DNA of 64,000 nt from Dromaius novaehollandiae (Eukaryota; Chordata; Aves; Casuariiformes; Dromaiidae), in the NCBI RefSeq assembly GCF_036370855.1, contig NC_088117.1:1426001-1490000 (forward strand), read 5' to 3'. The notes below the pieces were generated by a model. That model had not been told where the DNA came from, did not search any database, and worked only from the letters and a program-made list of their open reading frames with translations. Position 1 is the first letter of the stretch. Every line of letters starts with the position of its first letter. Below are positions 11,401 through 24,400 of the stretch, piece by piece. The translations under genes and the position numbers were made by a program.

Positions 11401-14389
11401 CAAGGTCAAATCAGAATATGTCCCAGTCTCCGCCAAAGAGCACCCTGTTAACCCACTGCACTGCTGGGGTTTGGTGAGTCTGGTGTGACCTCTTCTCCCA
11501 AGGGAAGCTGGTTAGTGGGTCATACTGGTCTCTGTCACTGGTCTCCCAGGTGACATCAGATGCCTTGTGCCCTCCCCTGAGAGAAGGGTAGTGGTGAATT
11601 TGGGTGCCACCACATCAGAGCGATACACAATTGTCCCTGCCTCCTCTGCTGCCAGTGCCTGAGGGCCAGCGGAGAGGGAGTGCTGGGGCTGGTTTGATCA
11701 GCAGCTGTGGTTTCCAGTAGCTTGCGGGAGGGAGAGCTGAATAAGTTGTTTGTATTAAAGAAATAAAGATGTCTCTGTCCATCAGAAGAACCTTGGCTGA
11801 CCTAATACACACTGGTGAGAAAAACAAACAAACAAACCAACCCCCAAAAGCCTTTTCCAAGAAATTTCAATATCTCCCTACATCAGATTTTGAATTTAAA
11901 ATTCACGGTAACATCTCATGCACTCTACCTCTCCCTGAAGGGGTAAAACTCCACATATGGCTGTTTTGGGACAGTCTCCTGAGGGCACTTTAATATGGAA
12001 AATGTAATAAGACCAGAACTGCAATGGACAGTTATGTCCCAGTTTCCTATGACCAGAGCAGAAGCTTTCACATGGAGGAACGAGAGTATTTCAGCCAAAT
12101 CACCTTACACAGTCAATCCCAGTAACTGGTTTTGGCATCTCCAGATTGCTTTCCTGGTGAGATTGGACTTGCAGGCAGGGAAAGTGGATAAGAGGCATTA
12201 AGGCCATCCTAAATTCCCCCTGTTATTCCTGGCTGTTCCAGCAAACCCAGAGATGTGAGAGAAATCTAGGGAAAGATCATCTTCCTGCAGATTTAGCCTT
12301 TGCTGAGCATAACAGCCCACATGCTCATGCCACAGTTTGGCTCATGCTGAAACATCCTGTCTTTGCTGCAAGATTTGAGACTTTGAGCTCGATAGAGGCA
12401 TGCAGCCTCCTCACCCCCTGCTGATACCAAAGCTGTGGAAGATAAAATTCACTGCTTTGCTTCTGGGGCAGGAAGGGGAGAAATGATGCAGCAGTTAATT
12501 CTCCCTGTGTCCTAAGCAGGTGTGAATGCATTCAGTCAAACAGAGCCAAGCCAGGTAGTGATCTCAAAGTAGGCAGGACAGGTCCAGGAAATTTATGTGA
12601 AGAAATGGTTTGAAGAAGAGAAGGCTGTGAACAGCCTGGCCATAGCATGGAGACTAGCCACAGCAGGTATTTAATAAGGAAAGGACCACTGATGGTCTCC
12701 AGATGTTGCTGTGACGTGTCCACACATGACAGCTGATAAACTCCATTCAGAAGAGGAGTGGCAAGGAGGGACTGAGAAGCCAAGAATAGGGCAAAACATT
12801 GAAGATACCAGAGGAAGGAGTCACAGGTGCCTGACCTTGACAGGGAAACTGGCAGCAAGGACCATGTGGACAGAAAGGTATGAGGGTCAAGTATCACGTC
12901 CTACACACGCACAGCTGCCCCTTTCAGGGCAACACAGAACTAGCACTGTGTAAAGGAAATCACTCACAGGGCAGATGGCACACAAAGGTGCCTATGGCAC
13001 AGGCAGCCTCACAACTCAAGGACCAGGACAGTGGGTCATCAGTCTCTCTGGGTGCTGGGCCAGTTCTGGTCCCAGGGACTTGGCAGGAGTGGCTGAGTAC
13101 TGCCCAGGTTCTCCCTGGCAGTGGGGTCCCGCTGGCTCCTGGCAGTGCCGTGCTGTCCACGCTGTCAACAAAACAGAGCAGCAGCTTACTCGAGTGTCCA
13201 CACACACTAATCTGCACTAGCCCTGCCACCACCCTTCCCCAGCACGCGCACTCCCTTACTCTTCTTGGTGGCATCAGCATCGCATCAGGATAGGGACTCT
13301 GCAGGTGCCTCTGTATAGCTGCCCAGGGCCACTCGGCCAGTCGATGTGCCTGTGACGTGGAAATTATGATGCCAGTGCTTTGTAATCTTCTTTAGTGTAA
13401 AGCACCATCCGACAGTTTGCAGAGAAGGGCAGCTTCATTCACCACACTAACACACTCTTAGATCTAACAGAGCAAACTTCAGGCTAAATTAGAGAAACCT
13501 TTTCTCTTAATGATACCAGTTTATAATAAGTTTATAAGAAGAAAGAGGATCCAAACCCTGTTCTGTTCACATCACCGGTGATATTTTGTTTCCCCCTTTC
13601 TGCAGAGCTTCAGTACCTTTGTGCTTTTAGCCCCTAAACCAGCGGCTGCTGCGGTTAGCGTTGCTGCACCCGTTGCAGCACCTGGGGTGCCTGCCATCAG
13701 GTCCCACCGCGAGCACCAGCTCCCCTGCGACACCGGGCAAGTCAATCACATCGTACGCTCTCTGCCTCTCTGCGCCCTTTGCAAAAGAGCTGTACCTCCT
13801 TCTCCCGTGAGGATGCAGCCGGGGTGAAGAAGCTACGCTGAAACGCTGTGACTTTTCCGCTGTATTTGCAAAGCTGACAGTGAGAGGGAACATCACATTT
13901 TGTGCTTTTTGTTCCTAGTCACTAACCAGATTTGTTCTGGAGCATTTCTCCCTGAAAGGACACACTTTACTTCCACAAAGTCACAATGTCTCTAAGGTGG
14001 AAGAGGCTGGGCTTAAAGTGAAGATGCCAGAAAAAAACGGTGCACTAACCTAACTTAATAAGGCTGCACATCCCCGTTCAAAGAGGTAGGCGGCAAAGTC
14101 TGGCTCCGAGCAATTCTACCATCCTGTCTGGTGTCCAAAACTACGTGTCACTGTAGGGAGCCAAAATAACCCGCGAGCTTGGGCACAGGTAACGGAGCCC
14201 TAGTTCTGCTGCCAAATAAGCAGATTTACAGCTGCGGAAACGGCAGATGAAGGCCTGCGCTGCGAGAAAAGAGGATTTGTGCCTGTTAAAATAATACTGG
14301 TGCTGGAGCCGGTGCTGCTTCTTATGGGGCCGCTGCCTGCTGGGAAACGGCCTGCGGACGAAGGTCACCGCGGTTACTGACGGCTCAAG
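8401..14389. other. intergenic region between divergent UAP1L1 and SAPCD2
   Basis: About 6 kb with no recognised gene. The 9880-10160 part is AT-rich and looks like a candidate conserved noncoding element, with GATA-like TTATC cores near 10020-10040. A short CAAA repeat lies near 11820-11840. A small hairpin (TGCTGCA/TGCAGCA arms, 13662-13680) is visible. Short open frames here have no family resemblance and are not reported as genes. Confidence 0.6.
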
Positions 14390-14973
14390 GACAGTAAATC
14401 ACCCGCGGGCCGAGGATGGGAGGCGACAGCGGGCACCTTCCCCGGCTGCCTCCGCGCTGGCTGGTCTCTACCCAGGGCAGGCGGTTCCCGCAGCTATCCC
14501 CCCGGAGCCGCCTCCGGCGAGGCGGGGAGCGGAGCCACGAATCCTGCTGGCCCCGCACGTCCCCCCGCTCGGTGGCGGCGGCGCAGGGGACGCGGCGGCG
14601 GCGGCGGCTCCCCCTCAGGGACGGCGCCGCGCCCGCCGAGGGAACGGCGAGGCGGATGGCGGCCCCCGCTGCGTGAGGGGCAGCGACAGGGCCCGGGACG
14701 CCGCCTCCTCGCTCCCGTGTAGGCGGATTCGCGGCGAATCCTCCAGTGCGGGACGGCGGGAGGTCCCGGACAGCGGGAGGCCCCGGGCCCGCGGCAACGG
14801 CAGCAGCCCGCGCTCTGCGGGGGTCGCCGCGTGCCGCGCGGAAAATCAAACCGGCGGGCCGCCCCCGCAGCCAATCGGCCCGCGGGGCGGCCCGCCGCCA
14901 GCCAATGGGGAGGCGGGACGCCGGGCGCTGGCGCCCGCCCCCCGCGGAGGGGCGGCGAGTAACGCTCGGGGCC

Positions 14974-15003
<30 letters not shown>
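14390..15003 (+). promoter_or_regulatory. SAPCD2: SAPCD2 CpG-island promoter and 5' leader
   Basis: A strong CpG island begins near 14390 and continues through exon 1. Two direct CCAAT boxes lie at 14871-14875 and 14902-14906, 31 bp apart (about three helical turns). This paired NF-Y arrangement is common in promoters of cell-cycle genes. No TATA box is seen. The transcription start is probably between the CCAAT pair and the CGG repeat, so the 5' UTR would be short and very GC-rich. Confidence 0.65.
14975..15003 (+). repeat. SAPCD2: CGG trinucleotide repeat abutting the SAPCD2 start codon
   Basis: Nearly ten copies of CGG end directly at the ATG. In frame with the start codon the tract would read as polyalanine. 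If it is transcribed it forms the last part of the 5' UTR. Confidence 0.9.
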
Positions 15004-15004
<1 letters not shown>

Positions 15005-15472
15005 TGGCCCCGGAGCGCGGCGCCCGGCCGGCCGCCGCCGAGCCGCCCGGCGGCACCGAGGGGCTGCCCAAGGCCTTCCTGCAGAGCCTGCGCACGCTCT
15101 TCGACATCCTCGACGACCGGCGGCGGGGGTACGTGCACCTGCGGGAGATCGAGTCGCGCTGGCAGGGCGCGGAGGCCCGGGAGCTGCCGCCCGGGGTGCT
15201 GGACGGGCTGCGGCAGGCGGCGCCGGCCAGCGGCTACCTCACCTTCGAGCGCTTCGTGCTGGGGCTGCGCGCCGCGCTGCTGAGCGCCGACGGCGGCCTG
15301 CCGGCCAAGGGGCGGCCCGCGGGGCGCGGCGCCCCGGCGGAGAAGGGCGGCGGCGGCGGCGTGAGCGCCTCGCGGAGCCTGGAGAAGCTGCCGAGCCCGC
15401 AGGGCGCCGAGGAGCGGCGGGGGCAGAGCGGCGGACGCCGGGAGCCGGAGCCGGGCCAGCCCCGCTGCCGAG
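15004..15472 (+). CDS. SAPCD2: SAPCD2 coding exon 1
   Basis: This exon has 156 codons plus one base. The ATG has a strong Kozak context (G at -3 and +4). Residues about 15-100 hold the suppressor-APC/EF-hand-like domain (LRTLFDILDDRRRGY, ESRWQG, YLTFERFVLGL). The rest is a Gly/Ala/Pro/Arg-rich linker that is poorly conserved. The donor is CGAG|GTGAGC; the split glycine codon is completed in exon 2. Confidence 0.95.
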
Positions 15473-18400
15473 GTGAGCGCGGGTGGGGGAGCCCCGCGGG
15501 ACCCTCCCCGTCCCGTAGCGCCCGGGGGCTGCGGCCCAGCCTCCCGCGCACAGCAGCCCCCGGGGCCTTGGTCCCCTCGCGCCTCGCGAGCCTCCGGGTA
15601 CAGCTGCTGCACGGCCCCTCCGGGCAGCCCGCTTGTACCGGCTGTCCCGAAGACTGAGTCGGTTTTTTCCCTCCGCTGAACTACGAGCATCTGGGCTGGG
15701 GCTGTTTCGGACCAGGCGAACGCGCCCTTTCCGAGAGCAGAGCCTGGCCGGCTTTGGACAGGCTTCTCCTCAGGGATTTCGGAGTCGCAAATTATTGGCA
15801 GCGCCACTGCTAGAGAGGGGAGCAGGCAGGGCAGGCGGCATCCGCACCCTGGCTTGGGCTGGTTGTCAGGCAGCACAGACCTGTTCCTCCTTTTGGATTT
15901 AAAGCTACAGTTAATTCCTCCCACACAGCTGATGCAAAACTCTGGGAAGTCAGTGATTTTTTATTATTCTTATTATCCTTTTCAGCTTCTGTGGGCTTTG
16001 ATCGAAGCCGTAGATAAACCGGAACAGAGAGCGTATTGTTTGCAAATCCTGGTCTGTCTCAGGTTCCTTCTTCCCTTTAGGTTCCTCCTCATGTGGGTGC
16101 TTGTCTGTTTATCGTGGTGACAAGAAGAATTAAGGGCTTTACACTAACATGTCTGTAGTTGTCCTCTGGCACAGAGGCTGTAGGTGACCTTCCTCCTGGG
16201 GTGGATGACGGAGCTGATCGTCTCTGAGGGTCACTGGATCTTGGGAATGGGGAAAAGATCTGAAAACTGAGCAGCTTTACTGGTGTGGTAGTTGCAGGCG
16301 TGAGCTGGTCTTGTACTCAGGTAGGTTCTGTGCTGTGAATATACTTTGTCGGAAAGGTTTGTTTTGTGGTTTCGCAGACATGCCTGACAAAAAGTAGGGA
16401 AATCTGCCCAAATTTTTGTGTTTGAATAACTGGCACTATTACAACAAGCACTCAAAGGGGAAAGCAACAGCAGGGAGGTGCATTTCACTGTCTCCAAATG
16501 CCGTTCGGGCAGCCGGGCCAGCGCGTGCCCCACAGGTCTCTGACGTAGCTTCGTCTACAGAGTTTCCCAGCAAATCACTTCTGACTGTGTCCCTCCCTCA
16601 GGACCTAAGGGGATGCCTGTACTGGATCTGCCAGTGTCCTCTGCCGCTCCTGTAGCAGAGCTGCTAGACGGGCTCATGCTGTCCTGTGTAACTTTGTCCT
16701 GTGGCTGCAGTCTGGCGTTACATCTCATCTGGTGCATCTGCATGCTGATGCAGAAAGTACGGTTCCCACTCCCACCCAGCATTCACTCGCCTTCCCCTGT
16801 GTTAGATTAAATGAGTGGGGGGGTCATAGAGTGAGCTGATTCCACCAGATGAATGGGTGAAAAATATATTGTATTTGTACATTCATATGTAAATATACAC
16901 ATATGTATTTATTTCTTGGCAGCTACATGATCATTCAGTTTGACAAAACAGATGGGAATGTGAGACTGACAAGGGTGGGAGAGGGAGATCACCACTTTCA
17001 GCACCCACCTGCACATATACCAGCCCTTGGGTACTGTGCCAAACAGCACCCTAAATTTGGCAAAGGGAAACACTTTCCTTCCCCACCCAGATGTCACTGA
17101 CATCTTGAGTTGTTGCTGGTAAGCGGGAGAAGTTATAAGAAATACAGAACTTCTGTACTTATCTGTTGTAGGCAGGTAATGTTTTCTTTATCTGCTTCTT
17201 ATGAAATGCTTTGAGATTTACTGATGCAAAGCTCTGGGTGAGATCTTGGTGTTTGTTATTGCAACACCTCTGAGCGCGATGCCTTCCTTTGCCTTGGTAA
17301 GGTATTGTTGTCTGACTTGGTTTGCCTTCCCTTCCTCCCCTGTTCCTGCTTCTGTAGGGTGGAGAAGAAATTTTAAACATCGTTAAGATCCTCTGCTTTC
17401 CATTTTGCCTCCAGACTAATAACTGAAACCTCATTTAGGGGAATATTATGATGCAGGCTGGTTGTTCTGTCATCAAGGATGTAAATCCTGAAAAACTTGA
17501 AAAAAATCCTGCTTGATAAATTGTCTTTAAATAGAAAGCTTTCCACCAGAGGGGACTGACCAGACAACTACTGCAGAGTGTAACTTTCTGGCTGCAGAGG
17601 ATCCTTATGGTCCGAGATTATAAGGATGACCTGAGTCTGCAGGGAAATTTAGTGCCTAAGCCATTGCTGCCAGCTTTCTAGAGATCAGGCCTGTATTCTA
17701 GCAACAGGCCTGAATTTCAGGTTGACTTCAGCTGCTTAGTGAAGAACTCAGTCAGAGTTATCTCTTTTAGTCCTAGTTCCTGCCCAGCTGTTCAGTGATA
17801 TCTTCCACCGCAGAGTGCTTTCCTGGCTTGTAATCCAACTGGTGGATGTTCACTCCAGCTGGTTGTGAAAGAGGCAGACATTAACATGGCGAGACTCGGC
17901 TATTTTTACACTGGGAAGAGTTGTAGCTGGTGCTGTGTGATGAAAACTGTCTGTGGGAGTTAGCTGGGTCCAGTAAGTCTATTCTCAAACAGATTATATC
18001 ATTTGGGCTCAAGGCTATTCTGAGTCTCCAGTTGCATGATGAAGCCTTTGTAAGAACTCAGCCCAAGAGCACAGAGATGTTTTATTGGTGCTTGTAAACT
18101 TTTAAGAATTTGAGGAAACTCTCTCGGTCTGTTTTTTGGGGGACAGAGGTGCTCGTGGGATGCTGGCCTAGCTCTGCCTTCTGGCCCAGTGTGGCTTTGC
18201 TCGCGTCAGAGGTGCTTTGCATGAGAATTGTGGCAAGATGGCAGAAGTTGGGGCTAGGTGATCTTCTTGGCAGTCCCAGGTCGTGCAATGACCCAGGAGC
18301 ACAGCAGCAAAGCATTCTCCCTGCTTTCCCACTCACCTGCATTTAAAATAGTGACTTTTTCAGGACAGAAGGTGCTTCTGAAGAAGTCCCTTCTTGGGGA

Positions 18401-21400
18401 GTCAGCTTCAAGCTTTTCAGAAGTTATTGTCACACAGGCAGTGTTAGAGCAACCTGCAGGCCATGAGCCCTTCTTTGGGTGCCAGCAGCAGTGTCTGGGG
18501 TGCTAACGGTGCCTCCAGGCACAAGGATGGTGAGGCTGATGTCACTGCCTGTACAGAAGTCACGGGGGCAACTCCCTGCTGTTGGTACTTATGGGGCCTG
18601 TCTCCATGGTGTCCAAGTGCCTCTGTGTTAGGCATCTTTACCCCTGTGCTTCCCCTGTGAGAGAGCTTTCATTCTTACTGAGAGGTAGGGAAACTGAGGC
18701 ACAGAGCGATAAATGCCTTGCCCAGGGGGTCTGTGGTACGGTGGGGAGAGGCCGGTACCCTGGGCACCGCTTCCTCCACAGCGCAGCACTTGCTTTCACT
18801 GCTGGGGTGGCCTGGCTCTAGCGGCTGCCTAGAGAGCTGATGACACTGGAAAAAGAAAGGGAATAGTTTTGTGGGTGATCTTTGTTGCCTAAGCCACTGC
18901 CGAGGACAGGTGGCTGTATGAAACAACCATCAGGTATCTGGTCCTTGGCACAGAAGTCCTAGGCACTTGTTCTGCTTGCTAAGGCTGGGTTTATGTCCCG
19001 TAGGGAGCAGAGAGCCTCTGGGAAGGATCAGGCCTGTGTTTCATGGCAGAATCTTTTCTATCTCCACTGAGCTGGTTCTGCTCTTTCCTTAGGAAGAGCT
19101 GATCCCTTAGCCACTACATTTTTAGCTCAAATGCACAGAGCTCTGTTGTTTGACCAGGGGACACTCTGTAATCTGAGGCTTGGGTCAGCATCTGGGGTTT
19201 GTGCTTTTGTTGTGACAACTTTTTGGTGGCACTTCCAGGTAACAGCAGCATAAGCCTTTTTAACGTGTTTTTTTCCCATTCTACAGCTCTTCCCAGGGGT
19301 ACTTGTGGCTTTGCTTTGGGATCCTGCTTATCAGTTGGAGTTACCAAATGGAGTTACCTCCATTTTTGGGACTGTTCTTCTGCTTCCTGAGCAGGATGTG
19401 CTCTAGGTGTGTTTAGAGAATGTGTGCAGTTGCACCGGTCTTGCCGGGTTAGCTATTCCCCTGCCGGCAGAGCGTCACTCTGGCTCTGTTCACACAAAGC
19501 TTTCTGCCAGAACGACTCCCCGGTAAAGCTTTCCCAGGCAGATATGAGTGTTTGAAAGCAAAGGCAGTGGGTAAAACAGACAGATGAATGACATCAAAGG
19601 CTTTTTGTTAACTGAGGCGCCAGGGGCCTGTCTACACTAGAGCACTTGCAGGTAAGAGAAATGGGATGCCGTGATGAACTGCCAGGAGGACTTCTCCCAT
19701 GCTACAATTATCCCTTTTCTCAGTGACGCAAAGGGACGAGCTGAGTGAGGTGCTTGTTGTGTAGTTGCACCAGTGCTGGGGCATTGCCTGCTGCTCCCAG
19801 TGACCCTGATTCCAGCTCCCATTACGGGACCGGTACAAATTTGGCAGCAGAGAGAGTCTCAGTGCGGTGCAATTCTTCCTGACCTTGTGGCCTTTCAGCT
19901 AGGCTCATCCTCAACATCAAGGGTGATGCTTGCAGCCTCAGCTCCTTTCCTACCTGCCCCATATCCCTCTTCCTTCATGCCTGGCGTGTTCTGCTCAGGA
20001 GACTTGTGCAGCAGCAAGAGGTGGTATTCCAGGCTGGGCAGAATTGCAGCCAGCTCTTCACATCCTGCCCTGACGCTTCCAGTCCTTTGAGTCCATCTGC
20101 ACCAGAGAACATGCTAAACTTGTGGGAGACAACTCTGGCTCTTGAGAGCTAGCTAGTGCCTAGTGCGTGGGAGAAGGATGTGGCGATGGGTGAGAGTGCC
20201 TGGGAGATAAGCGGGGAGCTGTTCGTAGGAGGAGATTTTTTCCTCAGTTGCTTCGCTGCCTGTCTTTGCTTGCCTGCATCCCTGCTGTTATCCTGTGGCT
20301 CTTGTTGGGAAGTCAGGCCAGGAGAGAAACTCTCGAGAAGAGCTGTCTACAAAGACCGAGGTGAGCAACCTAAGCGAGATGGGGCAAACACAAGGCAGGG
20401 CCTGCTGGGGACTCAGCAGGGCACTGGAGCAAGAAGGGAGGTGCAGCGTACTTGCTGCCTGGGTACGTCTGGAGAGAGTGCTGGCTGCACCTCCAGGTGC
20501 TGTGGGGCTGTGCTGCTTGGCAGCAGGGCAGCTGCTCTGCCAGATCACCCAGAAGTACAGACCTGATCTGACTTGGATATGGCTGCAGGGCTGTGTTTCT
20601 GGTGAATTAGCCAGCACACGCAGTATAGGATCCGTGCTGAATTTTTGGCAGCCGCAGGTGCTCAGGCAATAGCTGCTTTGGTGTACTGTGAGACAGCATG
20701 GACAAGAGGCATCTGAATCAGCCTAAAACTTGCCAGTGTAAAGTTAATCTGTAAAAATAGGTTATGGATGGATCTTGATCAGCACCACCTGTTTGTACCT
20801 ACTGCAGAATAGGCTGTTGGGATTTTAATAAATTTTTGGAAACCCTATAGCCTGATTTACTTATGATTTAGACCGCAAGCACAGGGCTCTTGGAGTTGGT
20901 CACCCTCTTTGGCACCAAGCATATCTCTAGGTGGGGAAGGAAAGTATGTCTACTCCAAAACGAGTTGGACTGATCTCCATGGCCATCTTCAGAGCTGCGG
21001 TAAGTGGCTTCCCCCTCCAGAGCAAGCTTCTTGTGAGACCCTCACCACATATCTGGAGAAGGAGCAGGTCCTTGACCTGCATTCAGGAGGAGATGAATGT
21101 CTGGCAAAGCATGTGTTGCCTGAGCAGGAACCACAGATCCCATGAGGACAGGACGAGGGTAGGCAGTGTCATGAATAGTTTAGTTGTCTGTGCTGACAGT
21201 GAAACAGCACTGGAAGCTGCTTGCTCTTTACAGATGATGGTGACCAAGATCTGTTGCTAGCCTGGCAAAACCATGTAGGTTGTTGCTGGAGTCCATCCTG
21301 CCTATACAGGGATCTGAGCAGGTGCTCCTGAAAGAACTTGGTGCTTTGTTCAGCTGCTCCCTGCCAAATTCACTCTGTAATCTACTCCGCAAATCCTTTC

Positions 21401-24400
21401 ACATGCCCACCACCTCAGCATGCCTGGAAATTGATTCCAGAAAGGGCACCATGGTCTTTGGATGGTGCTACCTTTGAGCTAATGAAGGGTTGCCAAGCTG
21501 AGAGCGGGTTTCAGGGTTTCTTTCTGAATTTGCCAGGCACAGCTGTCAGCTGGAGAGGAGCTGAAGCCTCCTTTCTTCAGATGTGCAGAGTGGCTAATGA
21601 AAGCCCCACTGTGATGGCCGTTAGGAGGCTTTCGTTGCACGTGGCTGGTGCCGTCATGCTTTCCTCTGTTACAGGCGCGGATGCTAAGCCTGCTGGGCAA
21701 TCCCAGGGAGATGGCGGCCATGCAGGGGCTGGAGATGCTCGGAGGCATCAGAGGGGACGTGCAGAACACCGGAGACACACGATCACCAATGGCGTGGACT
21801 TCAGCATGGTAAGAGGACAGCCCTGTCGTGGGTGGCCAGTGCCAGTCCTGTAGGGGGGCACTGAGGGAAGGTGGATTGCAGAGGTCCCTCTTTGCTGATA
21901 CTAGCTCTATTTGGGCCATGGCTCTGTCCTGCCACCCTAGCAGTGTGAGCATTAGGGTCTTTGGGTGTCGTGGAGATCCTGGTATTCCTTTTTGAGTCCT
22001 GCAGTTGCTTCCAAAGTGCCTTCTGTCCTGCAGTGTGCAGGATTGGGAGGCATTATGTGTTCCCTCTGATGCAGAGTGGGATCAGCCTGTGAAAAGTTGG
22101 TGTTTCACTGCACAGGTGCCTTCTCCATTGGCAAACAAACTTGGTCAGGGAAAGGCAAACATTTACCCTCACTGTATAGAAGGTGTCCCCAATCCTGCAG
22201 TGATCTCTGCAGATGAATCTCCAGGCCTTTCAAGCACTCCAACAGAGGTCATGTATGCTCAGTGCTGGTGAGTGGCTGTGCCAAGGCATGTGGCATGGCA
22301 CTATGGGGGCTCTGAATAGTCAGGGCTAACCATACAATCTGTTACTTCCATCAAAGCATGGACCATAGCACATGGAGAAGGAGCCTCGTGACTCCTGAGA
22401 GATTTTTTTCCAGTAATTCTGATTTCTCTGCGTTTAATTTAACTGGGGAGTCTGGGATCCAGGGATGTACTTCCTTCTCACAGTCCCTGAGTGGAGATGC
22501 TTGGATGAGCTTACCCAGAACAAGAGATCTGCACTGCTCCCACGTGGGAAGGAGAGGTTGCCTGGGCATGCTGCCCACAAACTCGAGCTAAATTTTCCTC
22601 GGAAGTGAGCCAGGACCCTGCCTGCAGGGTAGGCGATGGAGTCCCGGCAATCTCTGGCCTTCCTGGCTTTGTCTTGTGGTGTCTGAGCCATTTGAGAGGC
22701 TGTAACTGTCCCATCAGCACTTCCACTTCTTACACCCTGGTGTCACCCTGCTTCCTGATCTGAGCGGAGCTGACAGGCCACATGGGTGGTCTCTGTGCAG
22801 CATTGATTACGACTTTGCGTTGGCCTTGAGCGACGTAACGTGCTCTCTTTTCTGGCCTGGCCCGCCCTCCCCGGCCTGGGGAGGAGGTTGTTTATGCACG
22901 CATGGGAACACGTTTGCTGGGCCTGTAGCACTCCAAGGAGCTGGGGTCCTCCCTCAGGCCCAGGAGGTCTCTGTGGAGAGGTACTGGTGTGTGTCTGAGG
23001 AGGGGAAATGAGGTCCCTCTGGCCCTCAAAGCTTTGGTGGCTGGGTGTCACTCCTTTGGAGAGAGGAAGGTTCCATCCTTTCTCGGCAAGGCTCTTCTGC
23101 GTGCATGCAGCTCCAGCCTGGAGCCCAGCACAGGTGGCATCACGGTCATGAGTTCAAAGTCCTAGCTGGTACTGCTGAGGAAAGGCTGGTGGCCAGGGTC
23201 TGCCTCGCAGAGGTCTGGATTCTCTTCCCAGCACTGCAACAAGTGCTGTAGCTTTGGGCAACTGTTGCCTTTGCCTCAGTTTCCCAAAGTTGTGTGGGTA
23301 TAGTGGGAGAGTTGGGAGGCAGGAGTTCTGCTTCTCTGTCCCTCCCCTTCCTCCAATTATATCCCAGTGCCTCACTGTCTTCAGTGTGTTTCTCCTCCTC
23401 GAGAAGCGGTGTCTGTCCCTGTCCTGCAGGTAGGAAGCCTCCTCCAGCACCAAGGTAGCTCTAAAGAAGTGTTTGGATATCAGTTCCACTTCTGAGCATC
23501 CAGAGACAGTTGGAACAGGTTTGAATGCAGGAAGGACTGAACCTTTGTGCAGGGTAGTGCTGCAACCTCTTACTCTGCCTTTCCCATGATGCTGGAAGGG
23601 TGATAGGCCCTGCAAAGGCAAGGCATGCAGATGTTATTGGGCTAATTTACCTAAAACGCAAGGGGAGCTGGCAGTCACTGATGTCCATCCTGCATCCTAT
23701 GTGGGTGCACTAGGACCTGTTCATCCTCTGATTAGCAGAGTGCTGTGCTGCGTCCCCAGGACCCTTTGCACCATGACAGCTGGTGCCTGCCTGGCTCGAT
23801 TGAGTCCATTGATCGGCCCAATTTCCGCATGGCCTCAGGGCAGCTGGGATGAGACCTTCTGTGAGAGGCTGAGCTCTTTCGTTCATAGGCAGCTTGGGAT
23901 ATGGCACTGTCCCCTCCCCTTCCACCGCAGGCAGCCCCAACCAACACCCACTGTGCCCATTCCACCTCTCTGTCTTCCTCCTACCACCCCAGAAACCGCC
24001 TTTGCCACCACCTGTATCCCCTCCTCAGCCCTTGGTGAGTTTGTCCCCTCCCCCTGCAGAGCTGGTGATGTCCCACCGCTCTGCGTGATGCTGCCTCTCC
24101 CTCCGGTCACGGTGCTAACTGGCAAGCCTGGAGGGACGGAGGCAGGACAGGCAGTCACAGGCTGCAGCCAGAGCTGGATGGGGGTCCTTGCCACCTACAG
24201 CACCTTCTTCATGCCCCTCAACAGTAGCCTGCGTAGCACCAAGGCTCTGCGGTTCTTCCTGTGGGTATGTGCCCTTTTGTCTGCCTGTCCATCCAAGCAT
24301 GCGTGTGGGTGGCTGTTGTATTACAAGCAGCATTTCCAGAAGCAGTGGGGGGTAAGAGCAGCTCTGGGGTAAGGAGTGGCTGGCATGTGACAGCTGGGAG

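Larger units (their letters stand above)
15473..21674 (+). other. SAPCD2: SAPCD2 intron 1
   Basis: This 6.2 kb GT-AG intron contains two MIR-like relics (17198-17260 plus strand, 18672-18760 minus strand) and an AT-rich stretch with a 7-bp inverted repeat (CATATGT/ACATATG, 16884-16905). I see no other gene. Confidence 0.85.

Noticed and set aside
14494-15924. 476-residue open frame antisense to SAPCD2 exon 1
   Set aside because: It is a shadow of a very GC-rich exon and CpG island; the plus-strand frame is the conserved SAPCD2 protein.
23931-24034. Possible extra SAPCD2 exon in intron 2 (CCACCGCAG acceptor, CTTG|GTGAGT donor)
   Set aside because: Its 104 bases would shift the frame between two phase-0 exons that join perfectly without it, and its peptide has no SAPCD2 counterpart.
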